Of a stretch of 9,705 bases of DNA, positions 1 to 7,766 are shown one piece after another. Both the position numbers and the translations under genes were made by a program. Origin of the DNA: Candidatus Puniceispirillum sp. Lineage in GTDB: Bacteria; Pseudomonadota; Alphaproteobacteria; Puniceispirillales; Puniceispirillaceae. Positions within the stretch are counted from its first letter, which is position 1, and each line of letters opens with the position of its first letter. The stretch is from NCBI GenBank assembly GCA_016780525.1, contig JADHLR010000054.1, positions 1 to 9,705 on the forward strand. Reading direction: 5' to 3'. Below the pieces are notes generated by a model that worked only from the letters and a program-made list of their open reading frames with translations, was not told the DNA's origin and made no database searches.

Positions 1-100
1 ACTGGGGGCAGTCATTTCAATCGATGTTGCCACGCATCGGCAGGTCTGCGCGGTGAATTGAGTGACGCTGGCTGATTGTGGCCTGTCCCGATATGCGTTG

Positions 101-140
101 CAAATCATTGCCAAGCAAATCATTGCCAAGCAAATCATTG
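101..140. repeat. 15-bp tandem repeat, 2.7 copies
   Basis: The unit CAAATCATTGCCAAG occurs at 101-115 and 116-130 without a mismatch, followed by its first ten bases (CAAATCATTG) at 131-140. The array ends where the predicted -35 element of the downstream gene begins, so the last copy overlaps it by three bases. With its preceding TG, the first copy starts an imperfect 15-nt dyad (99-113, five of seven base pairs symmetric). The repeat is seen directly. Whether it is a regulator-binding array or replication slippage cannot be told from one sequence. Confidence 0.9.
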
Positions 141-166
141 TATAACTGGGCGACAGGGTTTATAAC
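138..166 (+). promoter_or_regulatory. Candidate sigma70-type promoter for the pcm-like/tolC genes
   Basis: TTGTAT (138-143) and TATAAC (161-166) are separated by exactly 17 bp. The -10 matches the consensus at five of six bases, the -35 at three of six. Transcription would start near 173, leaving a leader of about 105 nt before the ATG at 278. A second TATAAC at 141-146 has no -35 at proper spacing. Called by eye from spacing and consensus. Confidence 0.45.
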
Positions 167-172
167 GAAAAC

Positions 173-206
173 TGTCTGTCGGCGTTGCCCCGCGTGGCGC
201 CAGACA
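173..206 (+). other. Stem-loop at the predicted 5' end of the pcm-like/tolC transcript
   Basis: TGTCTG (173-178) pairs with CAGACA (201-206). After a three-base bulge the stem can extend with GCG (182-184) against CGC (198-200) plus two possible G-U pairs. No T-tract follows, so it is not an intrinsic terminator. It lies where the predicted mRNA would begin, which could protect the 5' end or shape the leader; that role is inferred. Confidence 0.35.
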
Positions 207-277
207 AGCGACGCAATAACCTAAATTTTAAAAACACTTTTTATTCAGGCCAGATAGTAAATAAGCGAGTATCAGTA

Positions 278-943
278 ATGCCAAACAGTTCTTTTGCCAT
301 CGCCCGAAAGACAATGGTTGATTGCCAATTGCGGCCGTCAAAAGTCACCGATCAGCATGTTTTGGATGCGTTTATGACGATACCGCGCGAAGAATTTGTC
401 GGTAAACAGCAACGTGCGCTGGCCTATGTCGATGAAGATTTGCCGTTGCCGGGTGGGCGCTGTCTGATGGAACCGATGGTGCTGGCGCGGCTGTTACAGG
501 CATTGCAATTGCGGCCTGATGACAATTTGCTGATTGTCGGTGCCGGATGCGGTTATGGGGCGGCGATCGCCGCCAGCCTGGTTGGCTCGGTGATTGCCAT
601 TGAAACACGCGCCAATCTTGTTGAAAAAGCCCAGGATGTGTTGGTGTCAATTGGCGTCGATAATGCCGCCATTGTCAAAGCACGGCTTGTCGATGGCTAT
701 CCGGACGAGGGGCCTTATGACCGTATCTTGATCGAAGGCGGGGTTGAAACTGTGCCAGACAGCCTGCTCGAACAGCTGACTCCGAGAGGGCGGCTGGCAG
801 CGATTTATCGAAAGCCCGGGCATCCGGTAGGGGTGGCAAGCCTGTGGATGCGGTCTGGCAAAGAATTTGCTCGCACCCCGTTATTTGATGCACGGGTGCC
901 TAATCTCGATGAATTTAACGCCAAAGCTGAATTTTCATTTTAA
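278..943 (+). CDS. pcm: Protein-L-isoaspartate O-methyltransferase family protein (divergent PIMT-like)
   Basis: A 221-residue SAM-dependent methyltransferase of the PCMT fold. SAM-binding motif I is LLIVGAGCGYG at residues 84-94, an acidic residue ends the second strand (E109 in AIET), and the post-II strand is YDRILIEGG at 147-155. True PIMTs repair isoaspartyl residues in damaged proteins and carry a Thr-Ile-Ser-Gln stretch before motif I. Here the equivalent segment reads GRCLMEP (60-66), typical of the alphaproteobacterial paralogue found beside tolC, so repair activity is uncertain and the substrate unknown. The frame is open upstream to a TTG at 185, but similarity to the family begins at the ATG at 278 (MPNSSFAIARKTMVDCQLRP), so I chose that; its ribosome-binding site is weak. 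tolC follows after 27 bp, probably in the same transcript. Family assignment is firm, enzymatic role is not. Confidence 0.85.
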   Translation: MPNSSFAIARKTMVDCQLRPSKVTDQHVLDAFMTIPREEFVGKQQRALAYVDEDLPLPGGRCLMEPMVLARLLQALQLRPDDNLLIVGAGCGYGAAIAASLVGSVIAIETRANLVEKAQDVLVSIGVDNAAIVKARLVDGYPDEGPYDRILIEGGVETVPDSLLEQLTPRGRLAAIYRKPGHPVGVASLWMRSGKEFARTPLFDARVPNLDEFNAKAEFSF

Positions 944-955
944 TAGCTTGGTCAT

Positions 956-962
956 AAAAGGA
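956..962 (+). promoter_or_regulatory. Ribosome-binding site fixing the TTG start of tolC
   Basis: AAAAGGA lies 8 nt before the TTG at 971. This good Shine-Dalgarno match supports the non-ATG start; no in-frame ATG follows before the signal peptide, and the nearby TTG at 963 is out of frame. Confidence 0.7.
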
Positions 963-970
963 TTGAAACC

Positions 971-2344
971 TTGATACCATCACGGCCTTTTGTTTGCGCC
1001 TGTGCGTTGTTGCTTGGTCTGAGCCATGTCGGTTCAGGCCGGTTGGCGGCGGACACGCTTGATGACGCGTTGCGCGCCAGCTTGCAGAATTCATCGCAGA
1101 TTGCGGCCGCGCGTCAAGGCTGGCTTGCGGCGCGCGAGACCATCCAGACAAAAACATCGACAAGCGATTTAAAAGCAAGTTTTTCGGCAACCGGCAACCA
1201 GTCGCACACCGATAAAGTGTCGAGCAACGGCTACAAGCAATCGCAATATGCGTCTGGCAGCGTGACCGTGGCAAAAAACCTGTATGATGGCGGGCAGACC
1301 AAAGCCAATACAAAGCTGGCGCAAATTCAGCTTGATCAGGCCACAGCCAATTATTTATCCACCGAACAACAAGTGATACTTAGCAGTATTGAGGCCTATT
1401 TAACGGTGCTGAAGTCTCGCCGAGTTGTGGCACTGAATGATGCGAACCTTAAACGGCTTGAAGCACATGTGAATGCGGCGCGTATTCGGGTAGAGGCCGG
1501 CGCCGCAACACCCACACGACTGGCCGAAGCCGAAGCCCGATATGCGCGGGCGAAATCAAATGCGTTGGTCGCCGCAACCGATTTGCAGAATGCCGAAGAT
1601 TCATACAAATCACTGACCGGATTGACCGCCAGCAAAATGACATTGCCAGTGATCCCCGGGGATTTGCCGACAGAAATTACCCGGGCTGAACAGCTGGCTG
1701 GCACATCACACCCGAATGTACAGGCGGCGATGGCCGCTGAACGCGCCGCCGAACAATCATTTGACACATTAAAAGCGTCGGTCAGCCCGACCGTGTCGCT
1801 GTCTTTATCGGCCACGTCAAAGGACGCCACCGGCACATCATCTGATTCAGATGTTCTGGCCGGGTCTTTGGTCTTATCAACGCCGATTTTATCAACCAAC
1901 GCCACCCGCGCGAAAGCGCGCAATATCGCCGCCGCCCATCAGCAAGCAAAATACGCATACCGCGAAGCTTTGCGGGCTGTTGAAGTTGCCGCACGTGCAG
2001 CTTTTCGCACCGAGCAAACGGCGCGAATCAATCTTCAGGCGGTGCAACGTGAACTCGCAGCATCCAAGCTGGTGGCAGCCGGCATCGCCAGTGAGGCACA
2101 GTTTGGTCAAAAGACAACGCTGGATCTGTTAGACGCCGAGCAGGATGTGAACGACGCCGAATTGCGACTGGTCACAGCCGAGCATAATCTCCGTCTGGCA
2201 GCCTATCGGTTGCAGGCGGCCATTGGTGCGTTGACTGCCGACGCTATGGGGCTTGGCGCGGTGTTGGGCGAATTGACCGAAATGCCGGCACCAACCGACC
2301 CGTTCAGCAAAAACTTTCCGTTTTCCCGCATACGCAGCGAATAA
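971..2344 (+). CDS. tolC: TolC family outer membrane efflux protein
   Basis: A 457-residue outer-membrane channel of the OEP/TolC family, the exit duct for type I secretion and RND-type efflux systems. The N-terminus has a signal peptide: basic R5, a hydrophobic run at 7-21, and likely cleavage after LAA at residue 27. Two OEP repeats follow (about 28-215 and 240-425), rich in Ala, Gln and Glu as expected for the periplasmic helical barrel. The first contains the strand-like segment SVTVAKNLYDGGQT near residue 100. The second ends with the family hallmark TTLDLLDAEQDVNDAE (382-397) and a YRLQAAIG stretch. Length is usual. The start is TTG, supported by the preceding ribosome-binding site. No inner-membrane pump or adaptor gene is present here, as is common for tolC. 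The last ~30 residues are a Pro-rich tail outside the fold. Confidence 0.93.
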   Translation: MIPSRPFVCACALLLGLSHVGSGRLAADTLDDALRASLQNSSQIAAARQGWLAARETIQTKTSTSDLKASFSATGNQSHTDKVSSNGYKQSQYASGSVTVAKNLYDGGQTKANTKLAQIQLDQATANYLSTEQQVILSSIEAYLTVLKSRRVVALNDANLKRLEAHVNAARIRVEAGAATPTRLAEAEARYARAKSNALVAATDLQNAEDSYKSLTGLTASKMTLPVIPGDLPTEITRAEQLAGTSHPNVQAAMAAERAAEQSFDTLKASVSPTVSLSLSATSKDATGTSSDSDVLAGSLVLSTPILSTNATRAKARNIAAAHQQAKYAYREALRAVEVAARAAFRTEQTARINLQAVQRELAASKLVAAGIASEAQFGQKTTLDLLDAEQDVNDAELRLVTAEHNLRLAAYRLQAAIGALTADAMGLGAVLGELTEMPAPTDPFSKNFPFSRIRSE

Positions 2345-2411
2345 ACCCCGGGCTGTGGCAATCGCAAACCATAAATCTGCCAGTCATCACAGGAAAACCG
2401 CCGAAGATGCG

Positions 2412-2440
2412 TTGCATGGATGCGCACAAAGTCGTAGATA
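2412..2440 (+). promoter_or_regulatory. Candidate promoter for valS-ilvD
   Basis: TTGCAT (2412-2417) and TAGATA (2435-2440) are 17 bp apart in the 141-bp gap between tolC and valS. Each matches the consensus at four of six bases. I see no terminator hairpin after tolC, so valS may be reached both by read-through and from this promoter. Called by eye. Confidence 0.35.
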
Positions 2441-2485
2441 AACGCTGTATTTTATTTCAACCAACCCGACCAGCCTGTACGAGCC

Positions 2486-5143
2486 ATGACCGATCCTATT
2501 CTGCCAAAAACCTATGACCCACACGCCATTGAGGCGAACTGGTACGATCAATGGATGGCCAGCGGGCATTTTGCCTGTGACCCGCAATCGCAAAAAACGC
2601 CCTATACGATCATGATGCCGCCGCCAAATGTGACCGGCAATTTGCATATGGGACATGCGCTGACATTCACTTTGCAGGATTTGCTCATTCGCTATCATCG
2701 GATGACCGGGCGCGATACGCTGTGGCAACCGGGCACCGACCATGCCGGCATCGCCACACAAATGGTTGTTGAACGCCAGCTTGCTGAACAGAATATCAGC
2801 CGCCGTGACCTTGGGCGTGACGGTTTCATCGACAAGGTTTGGGAATGGAAGGCCGAATCTGGTGGTATGATTCACCAGCAGTTGCAGCGGCTTGGGGCGT
2901 CACCGGACTGGGCCCGCGAACGTTTTACCATGGATCCGGGCCTGTCTGATGCGGTGGTAAAAGTATTTGTCGCGTTGCATCGTGATGGGCTGATTTACCG
3001 TGACAAGCGGCTGGTTAACTGGGATCCGAAATTGATGACAGCGATTTCCGATCTGGAAGTCGAGCAGCGCGAGCAGACCAGTTCAATGTGGCATTTGAAA
3101 TACCGCATTGTTGGCACTGACAATGATTTTATTTCGATTGCCACGACACGGCCCGAAACCATGCTCGGCGATGGCGCGGTGGCGGTTAATCCGGAAGATA
3201 CGCGGTATCAGCATCTAATTGGTAAAATGGTCATCCTGCCATTGTCACACCGGCAGATTCCGATCATTGCCGATGATTATGCAAAAATGGACAAAGGCTC
3301 TGGCGCGGTGAAAATCACCCCGGCGCATGATTTCAATGATTTTGAAGTTGGCCGGCGGCATAATTTACCGCTGATTAATCTGATGACGGCAACCGCCGCG
3401 ATGGAATCGATTGATGAGATTCCTAAAAAATACTGGGGGTTAGATCGTTATGAAGCCCGCCGCCAGATTTTGCAGGATCTCGATGCAGAAGGGCTGGTAG
3501 AGCGCGAAGAGACACTGTCGAATGTTGTGCCGCATGGCGACCGGTCAGGTGTGGTGGTGGAACCATGGCTGATGGATCAATGGTATGTGAATGCCGAAAA
3601 ACTCGCCGCACCCGCTATCAAGGCGGTCGAAGAGGGACGTACAAAATTTGTCCCGGAACGCTGGAGCAAGACCTATTTTGAATGGATGCGCAATATCCAG
3701 CCATGGTGTATTTCCCGCCAATTGTGGTGGGGGCATCGGATTCCGGCCTGGTATGGCCCGGACGATACGGCTTTTGTTGAAGAAACAGAGGACGCTGCGA
3801 TTGCCGCGGCCACCCGGCATTATGGCAAAGCTGTCGAGCTACGCCGTGACGAAGATGTGTTGGACACTTGGTTTTCGTCGGGTCTGTGGCCATTCTCGAC
3901 GCTTGGTTGGCCAGACAGCAACGCCGAGGTGAAGCGCTATTATCCGGGCGATGTATTGGTTACCGGATTCGATATCATCTTTTTCTGGGTGGCCCGCATG
4001 ATGATGATGAGCATGCATTTCATGGATGGCGAGGTGCCCTTTAAAGAGGTCTATATCCACGCCTTGGTGCGTGATGAAAAAGGCCAGAAAATGTCCAAAT
4101 CAAAGGGCAATGTGCTTGATCCGCTTGAGCTGATTGACCGTTATGGGGCGGATTCTTTGCGGTTTACGCTGGCCGCTATGGCAGCGCAGGGGCGCGACAT
4201 CAAAATGTCAACAAGCCGGCTCGAAGGCTATCGGAACTTTACCACAAAGATCTGGAACGCCTGTCGGTTTTTGCAAATGAATGACTGTACCAATGCCAAA
4301 ACCATCGATTTGGCGACGGTGACCGCGCCAGTCAATAAATGGATCGTGTCCGAATATAATTTGGCGGTTGAAAAGACCACCGCGGCCATCGATGCCTATC
4401 GCTTTAATGAGGCCGCTGACGCGCTGTATCACTTTATGTGGCATAGTTATTGTGACTGGTATGTCGAATTGATCAAGCCAAGCCTTTCGGCAGATGATGC
4501 TGGTGATATCGCTGAAATCAAGGCGACATCCAGCACTATTTTGGCCGGCACATTGCGCTTGCTACATCCCTTCATGCCGTATCTGACCGAAGAGCTGAAC
4601 CAAAAGATTTTTGCCAGCGACAACATGCTGATAGCTGCCGCATGGCCGCAGGTCTGCCAAGGGTCGGATGGCGACGGCGTCGATGACATTCGGTTTCTGA
4701 TCAATCTGATTACCGAGATTCGCTATATCAGGTCAGAGATGAATGTGCCGCTATCGGCGAAACCGGTATTACAGATCAGCGGCACGACGCCCGCGCAAAC
4801 ACATGCCATTCACAATCAGCATGCTGCCTTGATGCGGCTGGCACGCCTTGGCGGTGCAGAAACTGTCGAAAATTTCGCCAAAGGCACCGCACGGGGTAGC
4901 GTTGATGGGGTCGATATTGGCCTGCCGCTGGCTGACATACTCGATTTAACGGCGGAAGCAGCCCGACTGAAAAAAGATATCGGCGGCGTCGAAGCGGAAA
5001 TAAAGAAAATTGCCAGCAAGCTGGATAACCCGAATTTTCTGGCAAAAGCACCCGATGAAGTGGTTGCGGAAAACCGCCGCCGGCTTGATGATGAACAAGT
5101 GAAACTGGATGGATTAACGGCTGCTCTACGCCGTCTGGCGTGA
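2486..5143 (+). CDS. valS: Valyl-tRNA synthetase (valine--tRNA ligase)
   Basis: An 885-residue class Ia aminoacyl-tRNA synthetase that attaches valine to tRNA-Val in the cytoplasm. The catalytic Rossmann domain opens with PPPNVTGNLHMGH (45-57; HIGH-type motif HMGH 54-57) and closes with KMSKS at 535-539. The CP1 editing domain, which hydrolyses mischarged Thr-tRNA, carries TTRPETMLGD at 220-229. The DVLDTWFSSGLWPFSTLGWP block (457 on) is typical of ValS rather than IleRS or LeuRS. The anticodon-binding helical domain spans about 616-770 (VNKWIVSEYN, then HFMWHSYCDWYVELIKP), and a charged coiled-coil arm fills about 815-885. The ATG at 2486 starts a family-typical N-terminus but has no clear Shine-Dalgarno. 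ilvD follows after 32 bp. In many alphaproteobacteria a DUF2497/PopZ-type gene lies between tolC and valS; the 141-bp gap here has no room for one. Confidence 0.98.
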   Translation: MTDPILPKTYDPHAIEANWYDQWMASGHFACDPQSQKTPYTIMMPPPNVTGNLHMGHALTFTLQDLLIRYHRMTGRDTLWQPGTDHAGIATQMVVERQLAEQNISRRDLGRDGFIDKVWEWKAESGGMIHQQLQRLGASPDWARERFTMDPGLSDAVVKVFVALHRDGLIYRDKRLVNWDPKLMTAISDLEVEQREQTSSMWHLKYRIVGTDNDFISIATTRPETMLGDGAVAVNPEDTRYQHLIGKMVILPLSHRQIPIIADDYAKMDKGSGAVKITPAHDFNDFEVGRRHNLPLINLMTATAAMESIDEIPKKYWGLDRYEARRQILQDLDAEGLVEREETLSNVVPHGDRSGVVVEPWLMDQWYVNAEKLAAPAIKAVEEGRTKFVPERWSKTYFEWMRNIQPWCISRQLWWGHRIPAWYGPDDTAFVEETEDAAIAAATRHYGKAVELRRDEDVLDTWFSSGLWPFSTLGWPDSNAEVKRYYPGDVLVTGFDIIFFWVARMMMMSMHFMDGEVPFKEVYIHALVRDEKGQKMSKSKGNVLDPLELIDRYGADSLRFTLAAMAAQGRDIKMSTSRLEGYRNFTTKIWNACRFLQMNDCTNAKTIDLATVTAPVNKWIVSEYNLAVEKTTAAIDAYRFNEAADALYHFMWHSYCDWYVELIKPSLSADDAGDIAEIKATSSTILAGTLRLLHPFMPYLTEELNQKIFASDNMLIAAAWPQVCQGSDGDGVDDIRFLINLITEIRYIRSEMNVPLSAKPVLQISGTTPAQTHAIHNQHAALMRLARLGGAETVENFAKGTARGSVDGVDIGLPLADILDLTAEAARLKKDIGGVEAEIKKIASKLDNPNFLAKAPDEVVAENRRRLDDEQVKLDGLTAALRRLA

Positions 5144-5163
5144 GCGACAAAAGACCGAGATAG

Positions 5164-5168
5164 AGGAG
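5164..5168 (+). promoter_or_regulatory. Ribosome-binding site deciding the ilvD start
   Basis: AGGAG lies 7 nt before the ATG at 5176. The in-frame GTG at 5170 is only 1 nt beyond it, too close to be used, so translation should begin at 5176. Confidence 0.75.
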
Positions 5169-5175
5169 AGTGACC

Positions 5176-6906
5176 ATGCCCGACAGTGTAAAACCGATCG
5201 ATAAAAGTAAGTTGCCAAGCCGACATGTGTCAGTCGGGCCGGAAAAAGCCCCGCATCGTTCCTATTATTATGCGATGGGCATGACCGAAGAAGAAATTGC
5301 CCAGCCGCTTGTTGGCGTGGTGTCAACCTGGAACGAGGCGGCGCCCTGTAACATTTCACTGGCACGTCAGGCGCAAGCTGCCAAGCGTGGTGTACGTGAT
5401 CATGCTGGCTCGCCAAGAGAATTCACCACCATCACCGTGACTGATGGTATCGCCATGGGTCATGCCGGCATGAAATCGTCGCTTGTTAGCCGTGAGGTGA
5501 TCGCTGACTCGATTGAATTGACCGTGCGTGGTCATTGCTATGATGCCATTGTCGGGCTTGCCGGCTGTGACAAATCCCTTCCCGGGGTGATGATGTCAAT
5601 GGCGCGTCTGAATGTGCCGTCGGTGTTTATGTATGGTGGATCAATCCTGCCGGGGCGGTTTAAAGACCGCGATGTGACCGTACAGGATGTTTTTGAGGCT
5701 GTTGGTGCGCATGCAGCCGGCAATATGTCGGATGAAGATCTGCATGAGCTTGAATGTGTGGCTTGTCCAAGTGCCGGATCATGCGGCGGGCAGTTCACTG
5801 CCAACACTATGGCTTGTGTGTCGGAAGCCATTGGACTGGCCTTGCCCGGTTCTGCTGGCGCACCCGCCCCGTATGAAACACGCGACGAATATGCCTATCA
5901 TTCAGGCCGGGTGGTGATGGAACTTGTCAAAAGCCAGCTGCGCCCTCGTGATATTCTGACCCGTAAGGCGTTTGAAAATGCGGCGACGGTCGTGGCGGCA
6001 TCCGGGGGATCGACAAATGCAGGCTTGCATTTACCGGCGCTTGCCTCTGAATGTGGTATTGATTTTGATCTGCATGATGTTGCGGAAATTTTCAAAAGGA
6101 CACCCTATATTGCCGATCTGAAGCCGGGTGGTCGTTATGTTGCGCGCGACATGTATGAAATTGGCGGCGTGCCGGTGTTGATGAAAGCCTTGCTTGATGG
6201 CGGCTTTATGCATGGTGATTGCATCACCGTCACCGGCAAGACAATCGCCGAAAATCTGTCAGATGTGAGTTTTCCGACCAATCAGGATATTATCCGCACA
6301 ACGGCTGAACCGTTATCACCAACGGGCGGTGTTGTCGGGTTGCGCGGCAATCTCGCACCAGAAGGCGCGTTGGTCAAAGTGGCCGGGATGAAGGTGCTGA
6401 AATTTACCGGAACTGCGCGCTGCTTTGATTGTGAAGAAGACGCTTTTGCCGCCGTCGAACGGCGCGATTATAAAGATGGCGATGTTTTGGTGATCCGTTA
6501 CGAAGGCCCCAAAGGCGGCCCGGGTATGCGGGAAATGCTGGCCACGACAGCGGCATTATATGGGCAGGGCGCCGGTGATAAGGTTGCACTGATCACCGAT
6601 GGCCGTTTTTCTGGGGCCACACGCGGCTTTTGTATTGGCCATGTTGGGCCAGAAGCCGCCGTCGGTGGGCCAATTGGCCTGTTACAGGATGGGGATCAGA
6701 TCACCATCGATGCCGAAGCCGGAACGATTGATGTCGCGCTGAGTGATGACGAGTTTGCCAAGCGCAAAGCGGCCTGGTCACCTCGTGGTACTGACTTCAA
6801 TGCCGGCGCGATATGGAAATATGCGCAAACGGTTGGCTCTGCCGAAAAAGGCGCGATCACCCACCCCGGCGGAAGTGCAGAAACACATGTCTATGCAGAT
6901 ATTTAG
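5176..6906 (+). CDS. ilvD: Dihydroxy-acid dehydratase
   Basis: A 576-residue IlvD/Edd family enzyme that dehydrates 2,3-dihydroxy-isovalerate and 2,3-dihydroxy-3-methylvalerate to the 2-keto acids that give valine, leucine and isoleucine. The three cluster-ligand cysteines are C58 (in STWNEAAPCN), C131 (in AGCDKSLPG) and C203 (in CPSAGSCGGQFTANTM); K133 after C131 is the lysine expected to be carbamylated for Mg binding. Further family blocks are TDGIAMGHAGM, GGSTNAGLHLPALA and GRFSGATRGFCIGHVGPEA. Length and the STWNEAAPC/GCDKSLPG wording fit the shorter branch known from Mycobacterium and plants, which holds a [2Fe-2S] cluster, rather than the ~616-residue E. coli [4Fe-4S] type; the cluster type is inferred. 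It lies 32 bp after valS without a terminator, so co-transcription is likely, and a strong terminator follows. Confidence 0.97.
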   Translation: MPDSVKPIDKSKLPSRHVSVGPEKAPHRSYYYAMGMTEEEIAQPLVGVVSTWNEAAPCNISLARQAQAAKRGVRDHAGSPREFTTITVTDGIAMGHAGMKSSLVSREVIADSIELTVRGHCYDAIVGLAGCDKSLPGVMMSMARLNVPSVFMYGGSILPGRFKDRDVTVQDVFEAVGAHAAGNMSDEDLHELECVACPSAGSCGGQFTANTMACVSEAIGLALPGSAGAPAPYETRDEYAYHSGRVVMELVKSQLRPRDILTRKAFENAATVVAASGGSTNAGLHLPALASECGIDFDLHDVAEIFKRTPYIADLKPGGRYVARDMYEIGGVPVLMKALLDGGFMHGDCITVTGKTIAENLSDVSFPTNQDIIRTTAEPLSPTGGVVGLRGNLAPEGALVKVAGMKVLKFTGTARCFDCEEDAFAAVERRDYKDGDVLVIRYEGPKGGPGMREMLATTAALYGQGAGDKVALITDGRFSGATRGFCIGHVGPEAAVGGPIGLLQDGDQITIDAEAGTIDVALSDDEFAKRKAAWSPRGTDFNAGAIWKYAQTVGSAEKGAITHPGGSAETHVYADI

Positions 6907-6930
6907 TCGGTATCGTTAAGCTAAAATATT

Positions 6931-6962
6931 AAAAAAAGGGCAGGGATAACCCTGCCTTTTTT
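6931..6962. terminator. Bidirectional intrinsic terminator between ilvD and xthA
   Basis: GGCAGGG (6939-6945) pairs perfectly with CCCTGCC (6950-6956) around an ATAA loop. Seven A precede the hairpin, separated by one G (6931-6937), and six T follow (6957-6962), so either strand gives a GC stem followed by a U-tract. It sits in the 85-bp gap between convergent ilvD and xthA, and can end transcription from both sides. Confidence 0.92.
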
Positions 6963-6991
6963 ATGCGCTATGCGCCGCTGTTGCGTTGGCT

Positions 6992-7762
6992 TTATATATC
7001 CAATTCGCACCAAATCGGCGTGTGGTCTGACGGTTTTTCGAGACCGCGCGGCGCCTTATCGACACCAACCTCAACAAGTCTGTCAGCGGCTTCGGGTGAT
7101 AGCATCAGATGGTCAATCCGCACCCCGTTATCGCGTTGCCATGCCCCGGCCTGATAATCCCAATAGGTATAGATGACATCATCCGGGTGGCGGGCGCGCA
7201 AGGCGTCGCAATAGCCAGAATAGGCGAGGCGCCGAAAGGCTTTTCGGGTTTCCGGCCGGGTCAGAGCATCGCCCTCCCAACCCAGCGGGTCATAACAATC
7301 CCGATCATCCGGTATCACATTGAAATCACCGCCAAGAACAATCGGTTGCTCGGTGGCAAGAAGAGCTGTTGCACGCTGGTTTAGACGCTCCATCCACCCG
7401 AGTTTATAATCAAATTTCGGGCCGGGTGCCGGATTCCCGTTCGGCAGGTAAATACTGGCAAGATGCACTTGCTCAATGCGCGCCTCAATATAGCGCGCCT
7501 GTTCATCGGTATCATCACCCGGCAAGCCAGTGATGATGTCATGTATTGGAAAATGGCTGGCAATGGCGACGCCATTATAGCTTTTCTGTCCATGTATGGC
7601 GACATTCCAGCCAATTGAGGTAAACGCATCAACCGGAAAATTCACATCTTGTGACTTGGTTTCCTGTATCAATAAGACGTCACAGGCACCTGAAGATAAC
7701 CAATTGGTAACGATATCTAATCTGGATTTTATTGAATTTACATTCCAGCTTGCAATACGCAT
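6992..7762 (-). CDS. xthA: Exodeoxyribonuclease III (AP endonuclease family)
   Basis: A 256-residue exonuclease III/AP endonuclease of the EEP superfamily. It cuts at abasic sites and removes 3'-blocking groups during base excision repair. Active-site residues fall in standard blocks: N7 (MRIASWNVNS), E34 (LLIQETK), Y105 (ASIYLPNGNP), D146 and N148 (LGGDFNV), D217 (VRIDHLMLS), and the D246-H247 pair (PSDHTPIW). N7 and E34 match the E. coli numbering. The frame is open upstream to 7828, but the family N-terminus MRIASWNVNSIKSRLD marks the ATG at 7762 as the start. It lies 4 nt after the erpA stop codon without its own clear Shine-Dalgarno, suggesting coupled translation from an erpA-xthA message. 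The gene ends before the shared terminator. Confidence 0.96.
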   Translation of the reverse strand: MRIASWNVNSIKSRLDIVTNWLSSGACDVLLIQETKSQDVNFPVDAFTSIGWNVAIHGQKSYNGVAIASHFPIHDIITGLPGDDTDEQARYIEARIEQVHLASIYLPNGNPAPGPKFDYKLGWMERLNQRATALLATEQPIVLGGDFNVIPDDRDCYDPLGWEGDALTRPETRKAFRRLAYSGYCDALRARHPDDVIYTYWDYQAGAWQRDNGVRIDHLMLSPEAADRLVEVGVDKAPRGLEKPSDHTPIWCELDI

Positions 7763-7766
7763 CGCA

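Noticed and set aside
22..49. Small dyads near the left edge (CGATG/CATCG at 22-39, GCAG/CTGC at 40-49)
   Set aside because: Arms of only four to five bases are expected by chance, and no T-tract or promoter context supports a function.
185..277. N-terminal extension of the pcm-like gene to a TTG at 185
   Set aside because: These 31 codons have no family similarity, overlap the leader stem-loop, and no Shine-Dalgarno precedes the TTG; the family N-terminus begins at the ATG at 278.
1396..1923. 175-codon minus-strand ORF inside tolC
   Set aside because: It is antisense to a well-supported tolC with full OEP features; its Ala/Ser-rich composition reflects the opposite strand.
2345..2411. Terminator after tolC
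   Set aside because: No stem followed by a T-tract is visible; the CCCCGGG near 2346 has no usable loop.
2387..2875. 162-codon minus-strand ORF across the tolC-valS gap and the valS start
   Set aside because: It mostly mirrors the valS coding sequence, including the HMGH region, and shows no family features of its own.
5170..5175. GTG start for ilvD at 5170
   Set aside because: It lies 1 nt after the AGGAG ribosome-binding site, too close for initiation; the ATG at 5176 has ideal spacing.
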